Source of the DNA: Diphasiastrum complanatum | Taxonomy: Eukaryota > Streptophyta > Lycopodiopsida > Lycopodiales > Lycopodiaceae | Direction of reading: 5' to 3' | Length of the DNA: 64,000 nucleotides | Assembly (NCBI GenBank): GCA_029204225.1 | Contig: CM055099.1 | Coordinates: 48,658,141-48,722,140, forward strand | Shown here: positions 22,478 through 33,109 of the stretch, piece by piece | How positions within the stretch are numbered: position 1 is the stretch's first letter | How the letters are laid out: each line of letters begins with the position of its first letter | Translations under genes and position numbers: made by a program | Notes under the pieces: model-generated | Database searches by the model: none | What the model saw: the letters and a program-made list of their open reading frames with translations, nothing else | What the model was told of the DNA's origin: nothing

Positions 22478-22763
22478 GCTCCCCTTAGCTTAGCACTATG
22501 TGAGAGTGCTAACATTTTTGGGGAGCAGGGTCCATCCACTTCGAGAGATCCCACCTTCGCGACAATATTAATGCTTCTTGGTTTCCAAGAGAAGGCTCGA
22601 ACCTGGGACCAAAGAAACTTTGGATGCCAAGCTAACCAGCTGAGCCAACCCTCTTGGGTGACAATATTAATGGAACAATATAAGGCTTCGGCTCCCCTTA
22701 ATTTTAGCATCATTTGAGGATGTTAATATGCTTCATTTGCGGATGCTAATATTTATAGGGAGC
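22478..22763. repeat. Pair of imperfect hairpin repeats
   Basis: GCTCCCCTTAGC (from 22478) and TTTTTGGGGAGC (to 22526) form inverted arms. A second, related copy has GCTCCCCTTAATTTTAGC at 22691 and TATAGGGAGC ending at 22763. Both are preceded by ACAATATAAG and followed by CCATCCAC. The SINE at 22574-22659 lies between them. Confidence 0.6.
22574..22659 (-). mobile_element. Short tRNA-derived SINE with 13-bp target duplication
   Basis: On the minus strand an RNA polymerase III box A (TGGCTCAGCTGG, plus 22636-22647) and box B (GGTTCGAGCC, plus 22594-22603) stand about 33 bp apart, as in tRNA genes and SINE heads. The 86-bp segment is flanked by a perfect 13-bp direct repeat, GACAATATTAATG, at 22561-22573 and 22660-22672, the mark of retroposition. 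The acceptor-stem ends do not pair well, so a working tRNA gene is unlikely. Confidence 0.75.
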
Positions 22764-22769
22764 AATGCC

Positions 22770-23740
22770 CATCCACCATTGCATGGGCATGGAGCCATGG
22801 ATCATCCAGTCTCCTCCCTCGTGTCACTTTTGGGTGTTGGAGCCTAGGCACATGCTCCCTCAATCCCTCCTTGTTGCCTTCCATTATAGCTTCGCGCAGT
22901 TTTAAAAACTTGTCAATTATTTGATGGGCATATTAACTCATTTTAACAAGTTTATCCAATATTCCCATTAATATGAGTTATTTGATAGAGTTAATGAAAA
23001 TTCCCATTAAAATATGAGTTATTTTTTGTTTCTGAGGTCGAGAGAGGTGCCCACTATGAGCTATTTTGTCTTTGTAGCTAAGACACGTACAACTATTGTA
23101 TATTTTTGTGGCTTGGACCCCATGCTATACAATAATTTTGGTACAATATGTCACACTTTCCACTAACGTATTGTGGAGTGGGCTCATTGCCCATTCCTCC
23201 AAGTAAGGCCCATAGAGAGATGCCCTTGGTGAGCCCAATAGGGCTCAACATGGCATGTTTTTGTAGGCCAAACCCAGTGGAATGGTGGGGGTCCAAACCC
23301 GTTCCATAACATTAGCAGCTTGTGTGGCCTAGATTATTCACGCGTATCAAATTTACAAATTTTATTTTATTTACCTCATTGTCCTATTTATCTTGCACAA
23401 CATATTTATTGTAGTTTTTGTAGTTTTGCCTTGTCTCCATTGTAAATTCATAATTGCAGATGTATGGCACTATATGTTATTTGGTGATATTGTCTTTCAT
23501 GTTAGTTCTTCCTACTTGAGATTGTTTAATAGCCATGAAAGAAGTTGTTATCGCCTTTTATTTTTAGCTCGTCTTTTCAAGATTGCAACTATTGGTCAAA
23601 CAAGAATCACGGAGTCCCATAAAGATTTTGAATTTCATTATTTTAGAATTTAAAGTCTTCAGAATTGTTGATTAACTTATTTATTTATTTATTTAAATTA
23701 ATATCTATAAAAATTTTATATTTTTGTATTTTAGATATTA
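22770..23740. other. Intergenic sequence, no gene seen
   Basis: No coding sequence or element end could be supported. Confidence 0.45.
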
Positions 23741-23742
23741 TT

Positions 23743-23746
<4 letters not shown>

Positions 23747-23816
<70 letters not shown>
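23747..23816. repeat. (GT)n microsatellite
   Basis: 35 GT units without interruption. Confidence 0.97.
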
Positions 23817-23818
<2 letters not shown>

Positions 23819-23865
23819 GCTTCTTGGTATTATATTATTATTAGCTTTTTATTCAAAAAAAATTT

Positions 23866-23900
23866 ATGCCATGTGGCACCAAGCACCTGCCACATGGCAT
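23866..23900. repeat. Perfect 13-bp inverted repeat, 9-nt loop
   Basis: ATGCCATGTGGCA (23866-23878) and TGCCACATGGCAT (23888-23900) are exact complements. Confidence 0.9.
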
Positions 23901-24330
23901 TGGACTTCTATAATAATCATAGATTCGTTGGCAAAGCTATGTTAGGCATAAACTCTTATTGATAACTTTTGTAGACAACCCTCTCCTATGCCAAGAATAT
24001 AGTTGTCAACAATCCTATGTATATGCTAAACACAAGATTGGCGACAATGGCAAAGTTTTATCGATGAAGACATGCCCAAAGCTACATAAAACAACTTTGT
24101 CACCACACCTACCACATGGCATTGGACTTCTATAATAAACATAGCTTTGTTGGCAAGGCTATGCTAGGCATAGACTCTTACTAATAACATTTGTTGACAA
24201 CCCTCCCCTATGCCAAGAATAGAGTTGTCGACAATCCTATGTATATGTTGAGCACGAAATTGTGGATAATGGCAAAGTTTTGTCAATGAAGCCATAAGCT
24301 ACATAAAACTTTGAGAATAGTGTTGACGAC
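23891..24330. repeat. Tandem duplication, 222-bp period
   Basis: CACATGGCATTGGACTTCTA starts at 23891 and again at 24113. The copies stay alignable for about 200 bp (for example ...CTATGCCAAGAATA.AGTTGTC and CAATCCTATGTATATG in both), with scattered differences. Confidence 0.85.
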
Positions 24331-25107
24331 AAAGTTGTTAACAAAAATATAATAAATTCAGTTGAAAATTATATATCAAAATTATAAAGTGAATTTATAA
24401 AAACATAAAATTTTAATTGTTTTAAAGTATCAAGTATATATATAGATCTTGTAAATAAACTCAAAAATTAATTACTTAGTTAATTAGAAATTTGGGATTT
24501 AAAAAAGAATTGTAAGATTTTAAATTGATAAACTTAAAAAATAACAAATTTCAAAAATTTTACAGACTAAATTCAAAAAATTACAAAAATAAAAAATTCA
24601 AACTTAAATAATCTTAAAATTTTATAGTTCAAAAATTCATAATATATAAAAGGCCAAAAAAAATATCTAAACTTCTCAAAATCACAGTGGTTAAACATAT
24701 TCATAGCTATCAAGATTTTTTATTTAAATAAATAAATAAAAACAATTGCTACATAGAGTTTTAAGATGAATTTGTTAATTTGATTTAATTTAATGAATTC
24801 AAGTAAATTTTACAAAGATAATTTTTTTTAAAGACTACGAATATCAGCTTGTTGATCTTATGATGCAAATGCAATCTAAACTTGATTAGAATCATTCTCT
24901 ATGCACATGCCATATTGGTGGTCGTACCCCACACATGTGACCTCGAAATTGCTTTTTTTAATCTCTTATTGATTGCTCTTGATTGAAATTGCCAATCTAA
25001 ATCTAATTTTGAGAGCTAGTTTTGTAACAATTGGTGAATCAATCAATCAATCACTCTTGTGAATAATTTTGGCATCATTTATGGTCCTTTTTTCTATACT
25101 TTCAACA
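24331..25107 (+). other. AT-rich sequence ending in a presumed LTR 3' end
   Basis: Very AT-rich without genes. The right end (...CTTTCAACA before the primer site at 25108) should be the end of a 5' LTR, but its left limit cannot be set. Confidence 0.35.
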
Positions 25108-25720
25108 TGGTATTAGAGCCAAGTACAAGAGAATAAGTATTGATCAAAATCAATCCATTTTTAGCAGGTTTGTTGCTAGAAAACTAGTCTTCTAAGGGCG
25201 AGTCCAAATTAAGTGATTGCTTGAAGATTTGTGATCCAAACTTGGTGAGGGTCAGCAACCATACTTCTCACACGTGTGGGAACTGCACCTGTATTTAATT
25301 CTCTTTTTTCATAAGGTCAACCAATTTCAATTAACATCATCTTGATGAGTTTTTTGGTGCAAATCCTAGAAAAAGCATCAAAGATCATTAGCCATTTGTG
25401 AGATTTGACTTTGTGTCATGAAATTAGATTAATTGAGGCTCAAAACAAGCCCCCTTTAAAGTTGGGGTCTTGTAGAATCATCAAGAAGAAGGAAAGAGAT
25501 TGAGTCATTGTTTGTCGAAATCTTGCAAAAATTGATTAGATTTGATAATTTTTTATCCAATCTCATCTTATCTCCATTCAATCCTTGAGAGAGAAAGTGT
25601 GTGTTGGATTTATCTCCTTTACTCTCCTAAATCCTATGTTAATCTGCCTCCATTCATGTTGTTGTATTTTACTTGTATTGTTGCACAGAGTCTGCATATT
25701 TACATGTAAATTAAGACAAG
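25108..25720 (+). mobile_element. Primer-binding site and leader of a family A-like element
   Basis: TGGTATTAGAGCC at 25108-25120 is a one-mismatch initiator-Met primer site. AAGTACAAGAG follows, close to CTAGTACAAGAG after the family A site at 26463. CACACGTGTG is present at 25269, as in family A leaders. The element is truncated before any ORF. Confidence 0.5.
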
Positions 25721-26109
25721 CGAAAAACGCGACTGTCCGCATTTTTTACTCGTAAATTTCCACAGGCGAAAAAGGTGAAAAAGACGACACTGTGTTTTTA
25801 CACATGATTTATGACAGGCGAAAAAAGGCAACACTAACGTCGCGGCCTCCTCACGCTCATCCCATGCACTGTGCAATCAGATTTGACAATGACATCAGCC
25901 ACCCACGATCTCCCACAGACAGCACAACCACTTTTGTACCTTCTTCATCTGCACACCTGTATATATTGAATACCATCCGCGTATTCATAGAATGGTATCA
26001 AAATGGCATTAAGTCAAAACATCACTGATAATCAGAGATAGACATCGTAGATGCTTTTGCGCATTGATTCTTTTCTTCCAGATGTATTGTCAGTAATCGG
26101 TTCATCACC

Positions 26110-26462
26110 TTATATAGAGCCACATTTGGCCATAATCAATGTGAGACACCAATCTTGGTTTTGGAAGCAATTTTGAGTGATTCTCTCCATTTGTCTACAT
26201 TTCTTTTGATTGTTTTGAGGTTCTATCAATGTGTACTCAATTTTCAGGTTGGAGTCCATACTCAGACAGTGTTTCACACGTGTGAAACCGTAAAGTACAC
26301 TTGCCTTCAATTAATGATTGTTCTTGTTAGGATTTTGTGTCTAGAATTGATCTAGATTGATCTTAATTTGAAGTAGATTGATATATCAAGTAATCTGACA
26401 ACCAATCCCTCTTGAGGATCAGATTAGGATCCACTCTTGGTCCTTTTTGTACTTTTTGCACA
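26110..26462 (+). mobile_element. Family A 5' LTR, truncated
   Basis: Matches 30610-30919 of the 3' LTR from TATAGAGCCACATTTGGCC to ...TTTTTGCACA. It contains the 16-bp palindrome TTTCACACGTGTGAAA at 26272-26287. It has about 40 bp (26382-26421) absent from the 3' LTR. The first 470 bp of the LTR are missing. Confidence 0.85.
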
Positions 26463-28049
26463 TGGTATCAGAGCCTAGTACAAGAGGTTTTGTTGAAATT
26501 GATAGGGTTAATCCAAATCAAAGCCAAAATTAGCAATTTTTTGGAAACTAGTCAAATTTTGTGTAGCGAGTTGGATTTGATAGCTATCCTCAAATTTTTT
26601 GGTCCAAATCTTGTTGTGGGCTGTAGGAACCCTTTTCACACGTGTGAGGCCGTACAGCTCCGGTTTTGACTCAGAAATTTCAAAAAATTGTAGAATTTGA
26701 CTCACATACCCAATTTGAGTGATTTTTGGTGCGAAATCAAGAATTTTCTATAGAGAATCTAATCGCTTGATTAGTTCTTGGATTAGATCAGCCAAGAAAT
26801 TAAATTTCAAGCTTGAATTAGGTGCATTAATTGATTATCTCTGATTTTTTGAGTGTATGTTGAAGTTGAGAGAGATTTTGCTAAAAATCATAGATTAAGG
26901 AGTGATATGCAAGGTGAGAGGTTGAAATCCATTGTACCATCACTGTAGATTTGTTCAAGAGTGATAGGGTCAAGTTTAGAAGCATCAATTTGCTAGAAAA
27001 CATCCTTGGATCTGTCCTCCAAGTGAAACCTTTGAGAGTTTCTAGTGCATATAGAGCATCTATGCAAATCTTTTGTAGAATTTGACATAGATTGGCTTCA
27101 ATTGAAAGTTCTAGAAAAGAGATTGAGATCCAAGTCACATTATTCAATCCTACTCAATTTGTTTGAGTGTGTGTGAGGTTTGAAAAGATTCATTAAGGTG
27201 TCTATGGCAAATGTGTAGAGAGAGATCCAATTTTCTAAGAGTTCCTTCCTTTGTAGAAGGCAAGATCTAGAAGCTCATTTTGTGTTGTTATTGGTGGAGC
27301 ATTTGTATTCTCCTAGGTGATCAAATCTTTCTAAATGGCATTAGCTCTTTGAAGCACAATATCTTAGTGAGAAAAATCACAACTTTTGATTTTGAATTTC
27401 ATTCCAAGTCTTAAAACGTAGAGTAATCGGTGGAATCCAATAGGAGTGATTGAATTCAATTTGTTGAGCAAAAATTGACATAGTATGTGAAACTCAAATT
27501 AGTTCTATTCAACTTTCTTTGTGAAAGTGTGAGGGTCAATTTGTGATCCCATTTGATGTCTAGAATGAGGAGGAGTCCATATTTGAGTATTCATGCATCG
27601 TTGAGATCTTTGTGAATCTCTAGTTGTCTAATTTTTTAAGCTTTGTGAAAAATTGGTTGTATAGTTTGTTGTCAAATCAAATCAAATTCATTCTAAATCT
27701 CAAGTGCGAGATTATTTGGGTCAAGAGTGAGTCCAAAAGAAGTGATTAAGTTTAATTTTCATGTGTTCGAAACAAAACCCATCTTTTGTTCAAGAATCTC
27801 AAGTGTTGAGAGAACTAGTCAAGTGAAAAGGAAAATCTAGGTGTCAAATCTTTTCATATCCATTTCAACTTTCAAAAGAGAGAGTCATTGGTGTTTGATG
27901 AGTCCAATAGGAGATTGGATCTGATTTCTTTTGAATATTGTGTGCTTTTGTCTTAGTGATCAAAGCAAAGTTTCCAAGTGACTAGTCATTAGTGTGAAGA
28001 TTGATTCTTAGGTTTGTGAGCTAGATCTTTTGTAGATCATTCTAGATTA

Positions 28050-28712
28050 TTGAAGATGTTCAAATCTAGTCTCTTGAAAGTCACAAATTACATTTGTAGA
28101 ATCATATCACAGGTTTTTATTCACATGGCAGCAATAGGTGGCATCCTATTGAAGGAAGGAAAGGATCCTAAGTGCAACCTTTGTGGCAAGGGAAGATATA
28201 TTTTCTCAAGATGTTACAAAAAGAAGACCAATCCATCCAAGGAGAACCAAAGCAAGGGGGGCGAGGTGAAGGATGGAGCTTCAAGTTCAAAATGCAAATA
28301 CAAGAAGGACAAGTCCAAGGAAAGGTGTTTCCTTTGTGGAAAGGTGAATGAGGCTTGGAGTCTCACAAGGACTTGCAAGATTTGTCTTCAAGAGTCCATC
28401 ACAACACATGTTGAATCTTTTGAATTTTTTCATTTGGAAGTGCATTGTTTGGTTCAAGATGCAAAGATAGATGTCACTTTCATGAAAGTAACCTGGATTT
28501 ATTTTATGTCCTTGGAAAGTATTTTGCTTGGAACTTTAGCTAAGTTCAAACTTATTGTTATGATCCAAGAGAAATCAATCAAGAATAAGGAGCATCAATC
28601 ACAAAATGAAAATAGTTTCATTTATGCTCTTATGTCAACTTATGAAGATCTATTTTGCTTTGAAGGGATTTTTGTATCTCAAAGGTGGCTTAAGGCAATG
28701 CTAGTTGAGTGA
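28050..28712 (+). pseudogene. Family A ORF 1: gag zinc-knuckle relic plus pol-like tail
   Basis: 220 residues. A zinc-knuckle-like motif CNLCGKGRYIFSRC has the spacing C-x2-C-x4-Y-x4-C, with Tyr where retroviral knuckles have His. A Lys-rich stretch and a second Cys cluster (CFLCGK...CKIC) follow. The C-terminal part, ALMSTYEDLFCFEG...SQRWLKAMLVE, resembles the segment before the RT core of copia polyproteins (compare SLTSFDEPTCVDEAIQKEEW in family X). It stops at TGA 28712 where copy B (near 43270) reads through. It could be a shrunken gag-pol reading. The retained Cys pattern in both copies hints at some constraint or recent copying. Confidence 0.55.
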
Positions 28713-28763
28713 GATGCCTTAAAAGATAGCAAAATATGTTTTCCTTGTAAGCTTATATTAGTT

Positions 28764-29618
28764 ATGAAGTCAAGGAAATGGAAATACCTTCATAATGTAG
28801 GATCTTTTGGTTTCAATAAGATCATGAATGATGTGTTCATTCATAAAGATGAAAACTGTAAGTTTTCAATCTTAAAGGCAAGTTGTAAACTTCTTATGAG
28901 AATAAGTGAAGCATCCAAAGTGGACACTTATATCCATAAGCAAGTAGTTAGCCTTATTGAGATGGAAATACCTTTTGATTTCAATATTGGAAAAATCATG
29001 CCAAGTTGTGGTGATTTTTGGACTTATGTTTCTAGCATAAGTAATCTTGATAATCATAGGAAGTGCATATTGAATGGTCATACTTGTTGTGATCATTATG
29101 AGACATGGAGGTCTCGGATTTCCATCAAAAAGGAGCACCATGAAGAGGATCTTAAGGAGTCATCTCAAGGTTCAAATGTGCCAAGGATTGAGGAGGAGAA
29201 TCCTTCTCAAGGTTCAAGTGTGCCAAGGATTGAGGAGGAGAGACCTTCTCAAATTGTGATTCCAAAAAGAAACTCAAGAAATATGGTTGAGTCCATGTGG
29301 CTCACATTTCAAGGGAAAGAGGAGCATATCTCATGCGGTATACATCACATACTTACTTCTCTTATGTCATTTGATAAATCAATTTGCTTTGGTGAGATCA
29401 TTGCATCTCAAAATTGGAGTAAAGCCATACTAGTTGAGTATGAAGTCTCTCTTGAGAACATAGATGATGTTCTTAAAAGGTTGAAATTTATTTTAAATCA
29501 ATTAGAAAGCAAATGGTTATTTCAACAAATGTATGCTCTTGAGTCATGTAAGAGCAAAAGTGATTTGTTCACACATAGTTTGAAAATTTGTATTGAGGCA
29601 AATTGTAAACTCTTATAA
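28764..29618 (+). pseudogene. Family A ORF 2: modular pol-like relic
   Basis: 284 residues. A module containing CKLLMRISEASKVDTYIHKQ is followed by a 42-bp tandem repeat (SQGSNVPRIEEENP / SQGSSVPRIEEERP). Then comes a second copy of the copia-like linker (LMSFDKSICFGEIIASQNWS KAILVE). The downstream text CKLL...DTYLHNKVFSLI repeats the first module, so the ORF region is internally duplicated. No catalytic RT box is visible. Copy B has the same order with an in-frame 84-bp deletion bounded by TAGC. Confidence 0.5.
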
Positions 29619-29684
29619 AGACACTTATCTAAAGACACTTATCTCCATAATAAAGTATTTAGCCTCATTGGATCTGAGATTAGC

Positions 29685-29993
29685 ATGGTAAACAGGCATG
29701 AAGATATGATGCAAACACTTTGGTATTACAGCATGCATAGTCTTGCCAATTTGGATGAGTCTAATTCTCTAGATCGTGGTAACATGATGTTAGATCTTTG
29801 TGATCCTAATAAGTCAAGAAGAAATCTTTATTTTCTCATGGAGGATCATGCACATGAAGAAGGATCAAGCCTAAAAGTCAAGCATCTACATGAAATTTGG
29901 AAGGAATCAATTTCGAAGATGCTAGGATGGTGCAAAGCTCTCAAGTTCACCAAAGATGTCAACATCAAAGAAGCACTATCATGGATATGGTGA
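29685..29993 (+). pseudogene. Family A ORF 3, tail of the pol-like relic
   Basis: 102 residues, rich in charged amino acids (RNLYFLMEDHAHEEGSSLKV), conserved in copy B (44161-44463) with a 6-bp (two-codon) deletion. It ends about 140 bp before the 3' LTR. No domain was recognised. Confidence 0.4.
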
Positions 29994-30130
29994 TTTCAGA
30001 TCAACATCAAGCTCATTGGCTGATCTTCACACCTTTCAAACCAGCAAAGACCAATTCAGCCCATGGAGTCAAGTTCAAGATCATCATGTTTTCCATCAAG
30101 CTAGATTTACCAAGCTAGATTTTTTAGGAG

Positions 30131-30919
30131 TGTGAAAAATGCAAAAATAAGCTTGGTAGAGGCCAAAAATCTTGTATATAGATGATTACACATGTGTGGA
30201 TCCTGTTCCCACGTGTGAAAATAATGTACTTTTCATGTACCATAATCATATAGGTTGTACATATGATTTAATTCAAGTTCTAGTGGCTAAAAAGGCCAAA
30301 AACTAGTTTTTTAGACATATGACACATGGCATCAATCTATTGATTGCATGAGCCACATCCTTTGGTTAGGTGTCATATCACAAGTGTAGAGGACAGCTCA
30401 CATGTGTGGAATAAGCTGAAGTAGGCGAATTTTGACTTCTAGAAGATCTCCAAGTAGATCTCCATATAGAAGGAAAATGGACCAAAAGTGATCAAAATAG
30501 AAGGTTTTGTCCAAGTGTCAGTTTTGCATGATGAATCATCATATGACAAAGCACCTTCACACATGTGGGATCATAGGGATGACCAGTACCATGAGCTCCC
30601 ACTTATTGTATATATAGAGCCACATTTGGCCACAATCAATGTGAGACACCAATCTTGGTTTTGGAAGCAATTTTGAGTGATTCTCTCCATTTGTCTACAT
30701 TTCTTTTGATTGTTTTGAGGTTTTATCAATGTGTACTTAATTTTCAGGTTGGAGTCCGTACTTAGACAGTGTTTCACACGTGTGAAACCATAAAGTACAC
30801 TTACCTTCAATTAATGATTGTTCTTGTTAGGATTTTGTGTCTAGAATTGATCTAGATTGATCTTAATCTGAAGTAGATTGATAGGATCCACTCTTGGTCC
30901 TTTTGGTACTTTTTGCACA
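30131..30919 (+). mobile_element. Family A 3' LTR (789 bp)
   Basis: Begins TGTGAAAAATGC after TTTTTTAGGAG and ends ...TTTTTGCACA. The same start after GAGGAGGAG is seen at 44590. TATATATAGAG near 30608-30618 is a likely TATA box. The palindrome TTTCACACGTGTGAAA is at 30772-30787. Confidence 0.8.
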
Positions 30920-30939
30920 GTGTCGTCATTAACACTAAT

Positions 30940-31916
30940 TATAATTAGTGAAGAGGCCCTTTTTGAGTCCAAAAAGGGCCCTAATGCTTCAAAGGTGATT
31001 GTTAGTCCTACATCTACCATCTTAGCAACAGATAATAGGTCATTCTGAAGAGTGGGCATGTATAGAGTGTCATCGAGCCTTCTATCTCTTCCTTGGTGCT
31101 TACCCACAACGCTCCAGTTCCATTGACTTTGTGTCTGGAACCATCTCCCAAGATTATATATCTGGTAATCAGTGATCGTGTGTCTTGTTGTCATGAAGTG
31201 TGACATTGCACTTGAATCAAGAATTATTTCTTGTGTATCTGAAGTTGATGTCGCACAGACATCAGTACACAATAAGCTGTTGGGTTCTTGTCGTTGTTGG
31301 CTCTGTCTTTGGCCATCTTGGAGGACTCGGGTTCCTCCACGTAGGATGAGCTATTGTCGCTCTCCTATCTGATCTAAGCTTTCTTGTTTCTGGGATTTTG
31401 GTAGCAGTCAATAGCTGTGTGACCCTTTTTGTGACAAAGGATGCACTCTATCTTTGGATTGAGCCAGCACTTATCAACAATGTGACCTTCTCGTGTGCAT
31501 TTCATGCAGGTCTTCTTCTCACCATTCTGTTGTCTTGGTTTATTTTTGCTCTTCCATTTGTCTTCTTTGGCTCCCTCTAATTGCTGCTTTTGATCTTGTC
31601 TTCTTTTGCTTCTCTTTGTTGTTGTAGACAGCTTGATCAGAGCTATCATTGTCATCAAGATGTTCACGGGCTTCCCTGATCTCGATTACAGCCTTCTCAA
31701 GGGTCATTTGTGGATCTTTAGCAGGCAATGTTTGGGTCGTCTGAAACGATCTTGGTAGAGCTCACAGCAGGTATGTGAGCTGCTTTTCTGTTGAGACTGC
31801 ATTCTCTGTTCCAGAGTTGTGTAGTGAGAGGAATAGTTCCTTCATTCTTCTGATGAAGGAGGTGAGGTCTTTACCATCCCATCTCAGTTTGGTCAGCTAA
31901 TCTTCAAGGAGCATAA
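30940..31916 (-). pseudogene. Ty1/copia gag C-terminus and protease
   Basis: From right to left on the minus strand: gag core (LTKLRWDGKDLTSFIRRMKE, with Gln to stop in LED*LTK), then two zinc knuckles, CMKCTREGHIVDKC and CILCHKKGHTAIDC, both with full C-C-H-C spacing. The protease start follows: IILDSSAMSHFM, where the usual LDSGAT has Gly to Ser, and TLYMPTLQNDLLSVAKM. The gag is close to that of family Y (36946-37954). It is cut on the left near the family A LTR and on the right at about 31916 by a family X fragment. Confidence 0.8.
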
Positions 31917-32345
31917 TTTTTCATCCTTTTATGCCAAACCTCTTGAATAGGTATTTGCTCCCTTGCAACACATCCAACTTGGTTAGCAATAACACAAGCA
32001 TCTAGTTTGAACAACTTCCCTTGCCTTTTACCTTTTCCAACCAAGACATCCTTCCTTTTGATCAAACAAGCATCTCCATCAAACTCCACCTTGAGGCCTT
32101 TACTTAGCATTTGACTCACACTAAGCAAATTCTTAGTAATAGATGGAATAAACAAGACATTCTCCAAATGAACATTCCTATTTGTAGAGAGAGAAATAGG
32201 GATTGTGCCAATCCCTTTGATTGCACACTCACCATCATTGGCCATGTAGATCACCCTCTTGTCATCTCCATATGCCAACAAAGAAGTGAAGTACTCTTTG
32301 TAAAAGGTCATGAGTGAACTTTTTCCCGCTATCAATCCATGTTAA
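31917..32345 (-). pseudogene. Family X copia: protease to GAG-pre-integrase fragment
   Basis: The minus strand starts at the protease active site (TWIDSG, near 32330), then SLMTFYKEYFTSLLAYGDDK, FIPSITKNLLSVSQMLSKGL and VWHKRM. It matches the family X copy at 48780-49205. A frameshift lies just after the active site. Its 5' end is joined directly to the family X LTR, with no leader or gag between. Confidence 0.75.
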
Positions 32346-32880
32346 GGATTTCAGATCCTTAAGATCCAATCCACTTAAATGATCTTTGGTTAGAAAGAGA
32401 AATACACTACCAATCTCACCAGTGTAGAAAAATCAGCATCTACACACAAAATGAGATGCAAACACTAATAGAACTCAATCAAACTTGAATGAAATGATAA
32501 AGTACTGTTGCTTTCCGTACAAAACCAGCAAGCTACTGTATTTCACACGTGTGGCTCTAAAAATAGCCATAAATGATCATTCTACACATAGAATTGCAAG
32601 CAATCACCAAGATAGTGCACCAATGGATAGTAGAACCCAAGAGAACCATGTATAAGCATGAGAAGATCACTCTCTCCACGAGTTACATCCATTTATAACA
32701 AGTCCAAATCCTATTTGGCCACTTGGCTTTCCCTCCAAAATGCTAACCCTACTATTTTTGGGTCTAGATTCAATGTACCCAACTATTCAAATTTGAATCT
32801 CCTGAAATTCGCCTCCAAACTTTCCCACACTTTCAAAATGTGTTTATTCAAATGAATTTAGACTAATGAACTTTGAAAAG
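32346..32880 (-). mobile_element. Family X LTR (minus copy 1)
   Basis: The reverse complement aligns with 34420-34956: shared ATTTGAATAAACAC, AAAGTGTGGGAAA, GCTTATACATGGTTCTCTTG and TTTGTACGGAAAGCAAC. TATAAATGG lies near 32690. CACACGTGTG is at 32544-32553. Confidence 0.8.
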
Positions 32881-33109
32881 TCAATCTCTAAGTCTAAAAT
32901 AAGTTTTGGCCTCAATATGCCAAATATGGAAAGATTGACAAAATGATCAAAACTAGTTGAATCTTTCACAGCTCTCCCGTTGCAATGGGCTGGTAGATGC
33001 AAAAATAGTCTAATGGAATGTTTATGCTAATTATAATCAGAACTTAAGTGTTCTATTGCCCAACAGGATCTTATAAATTAATTCATACTCAAAAATACAA
33101 AAATGAGTA

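Larger units (their letters stand above)
26110..30919 (+). mobile_element. Family A: non-autonomous LTR retrotransposon
   Basis: A 4.8-kb element with a truncated 5' LTR (26110-26462), primer site TGGTATCAGAGCC (26463-26475), a 1.6-kb leader, degenerate gag/pol-like ORFs (28050-29993), a purine-rich tract before 30131 and a complete 3' LTR (30131-30919, TGTGAA...GCACA). The two LTRs are nearly identical over about 350 bp, apart from a roughly 40-bp gap. I see no protease, integrase or RT core. Three other partial copies exist in the window (42563-44834, 50856-52262, 56027-56395), so it was mobilised repeatedly, presumably by another copia element. Confidence 0.8.

Noticed and set aside
22574-22659. 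Functional tRNA gene on the minus strand
   Set aside because: Box A and box B are present, but the acceptor-stem ends do not pair, and the 13-bp target duplication marks a retroposed copy.
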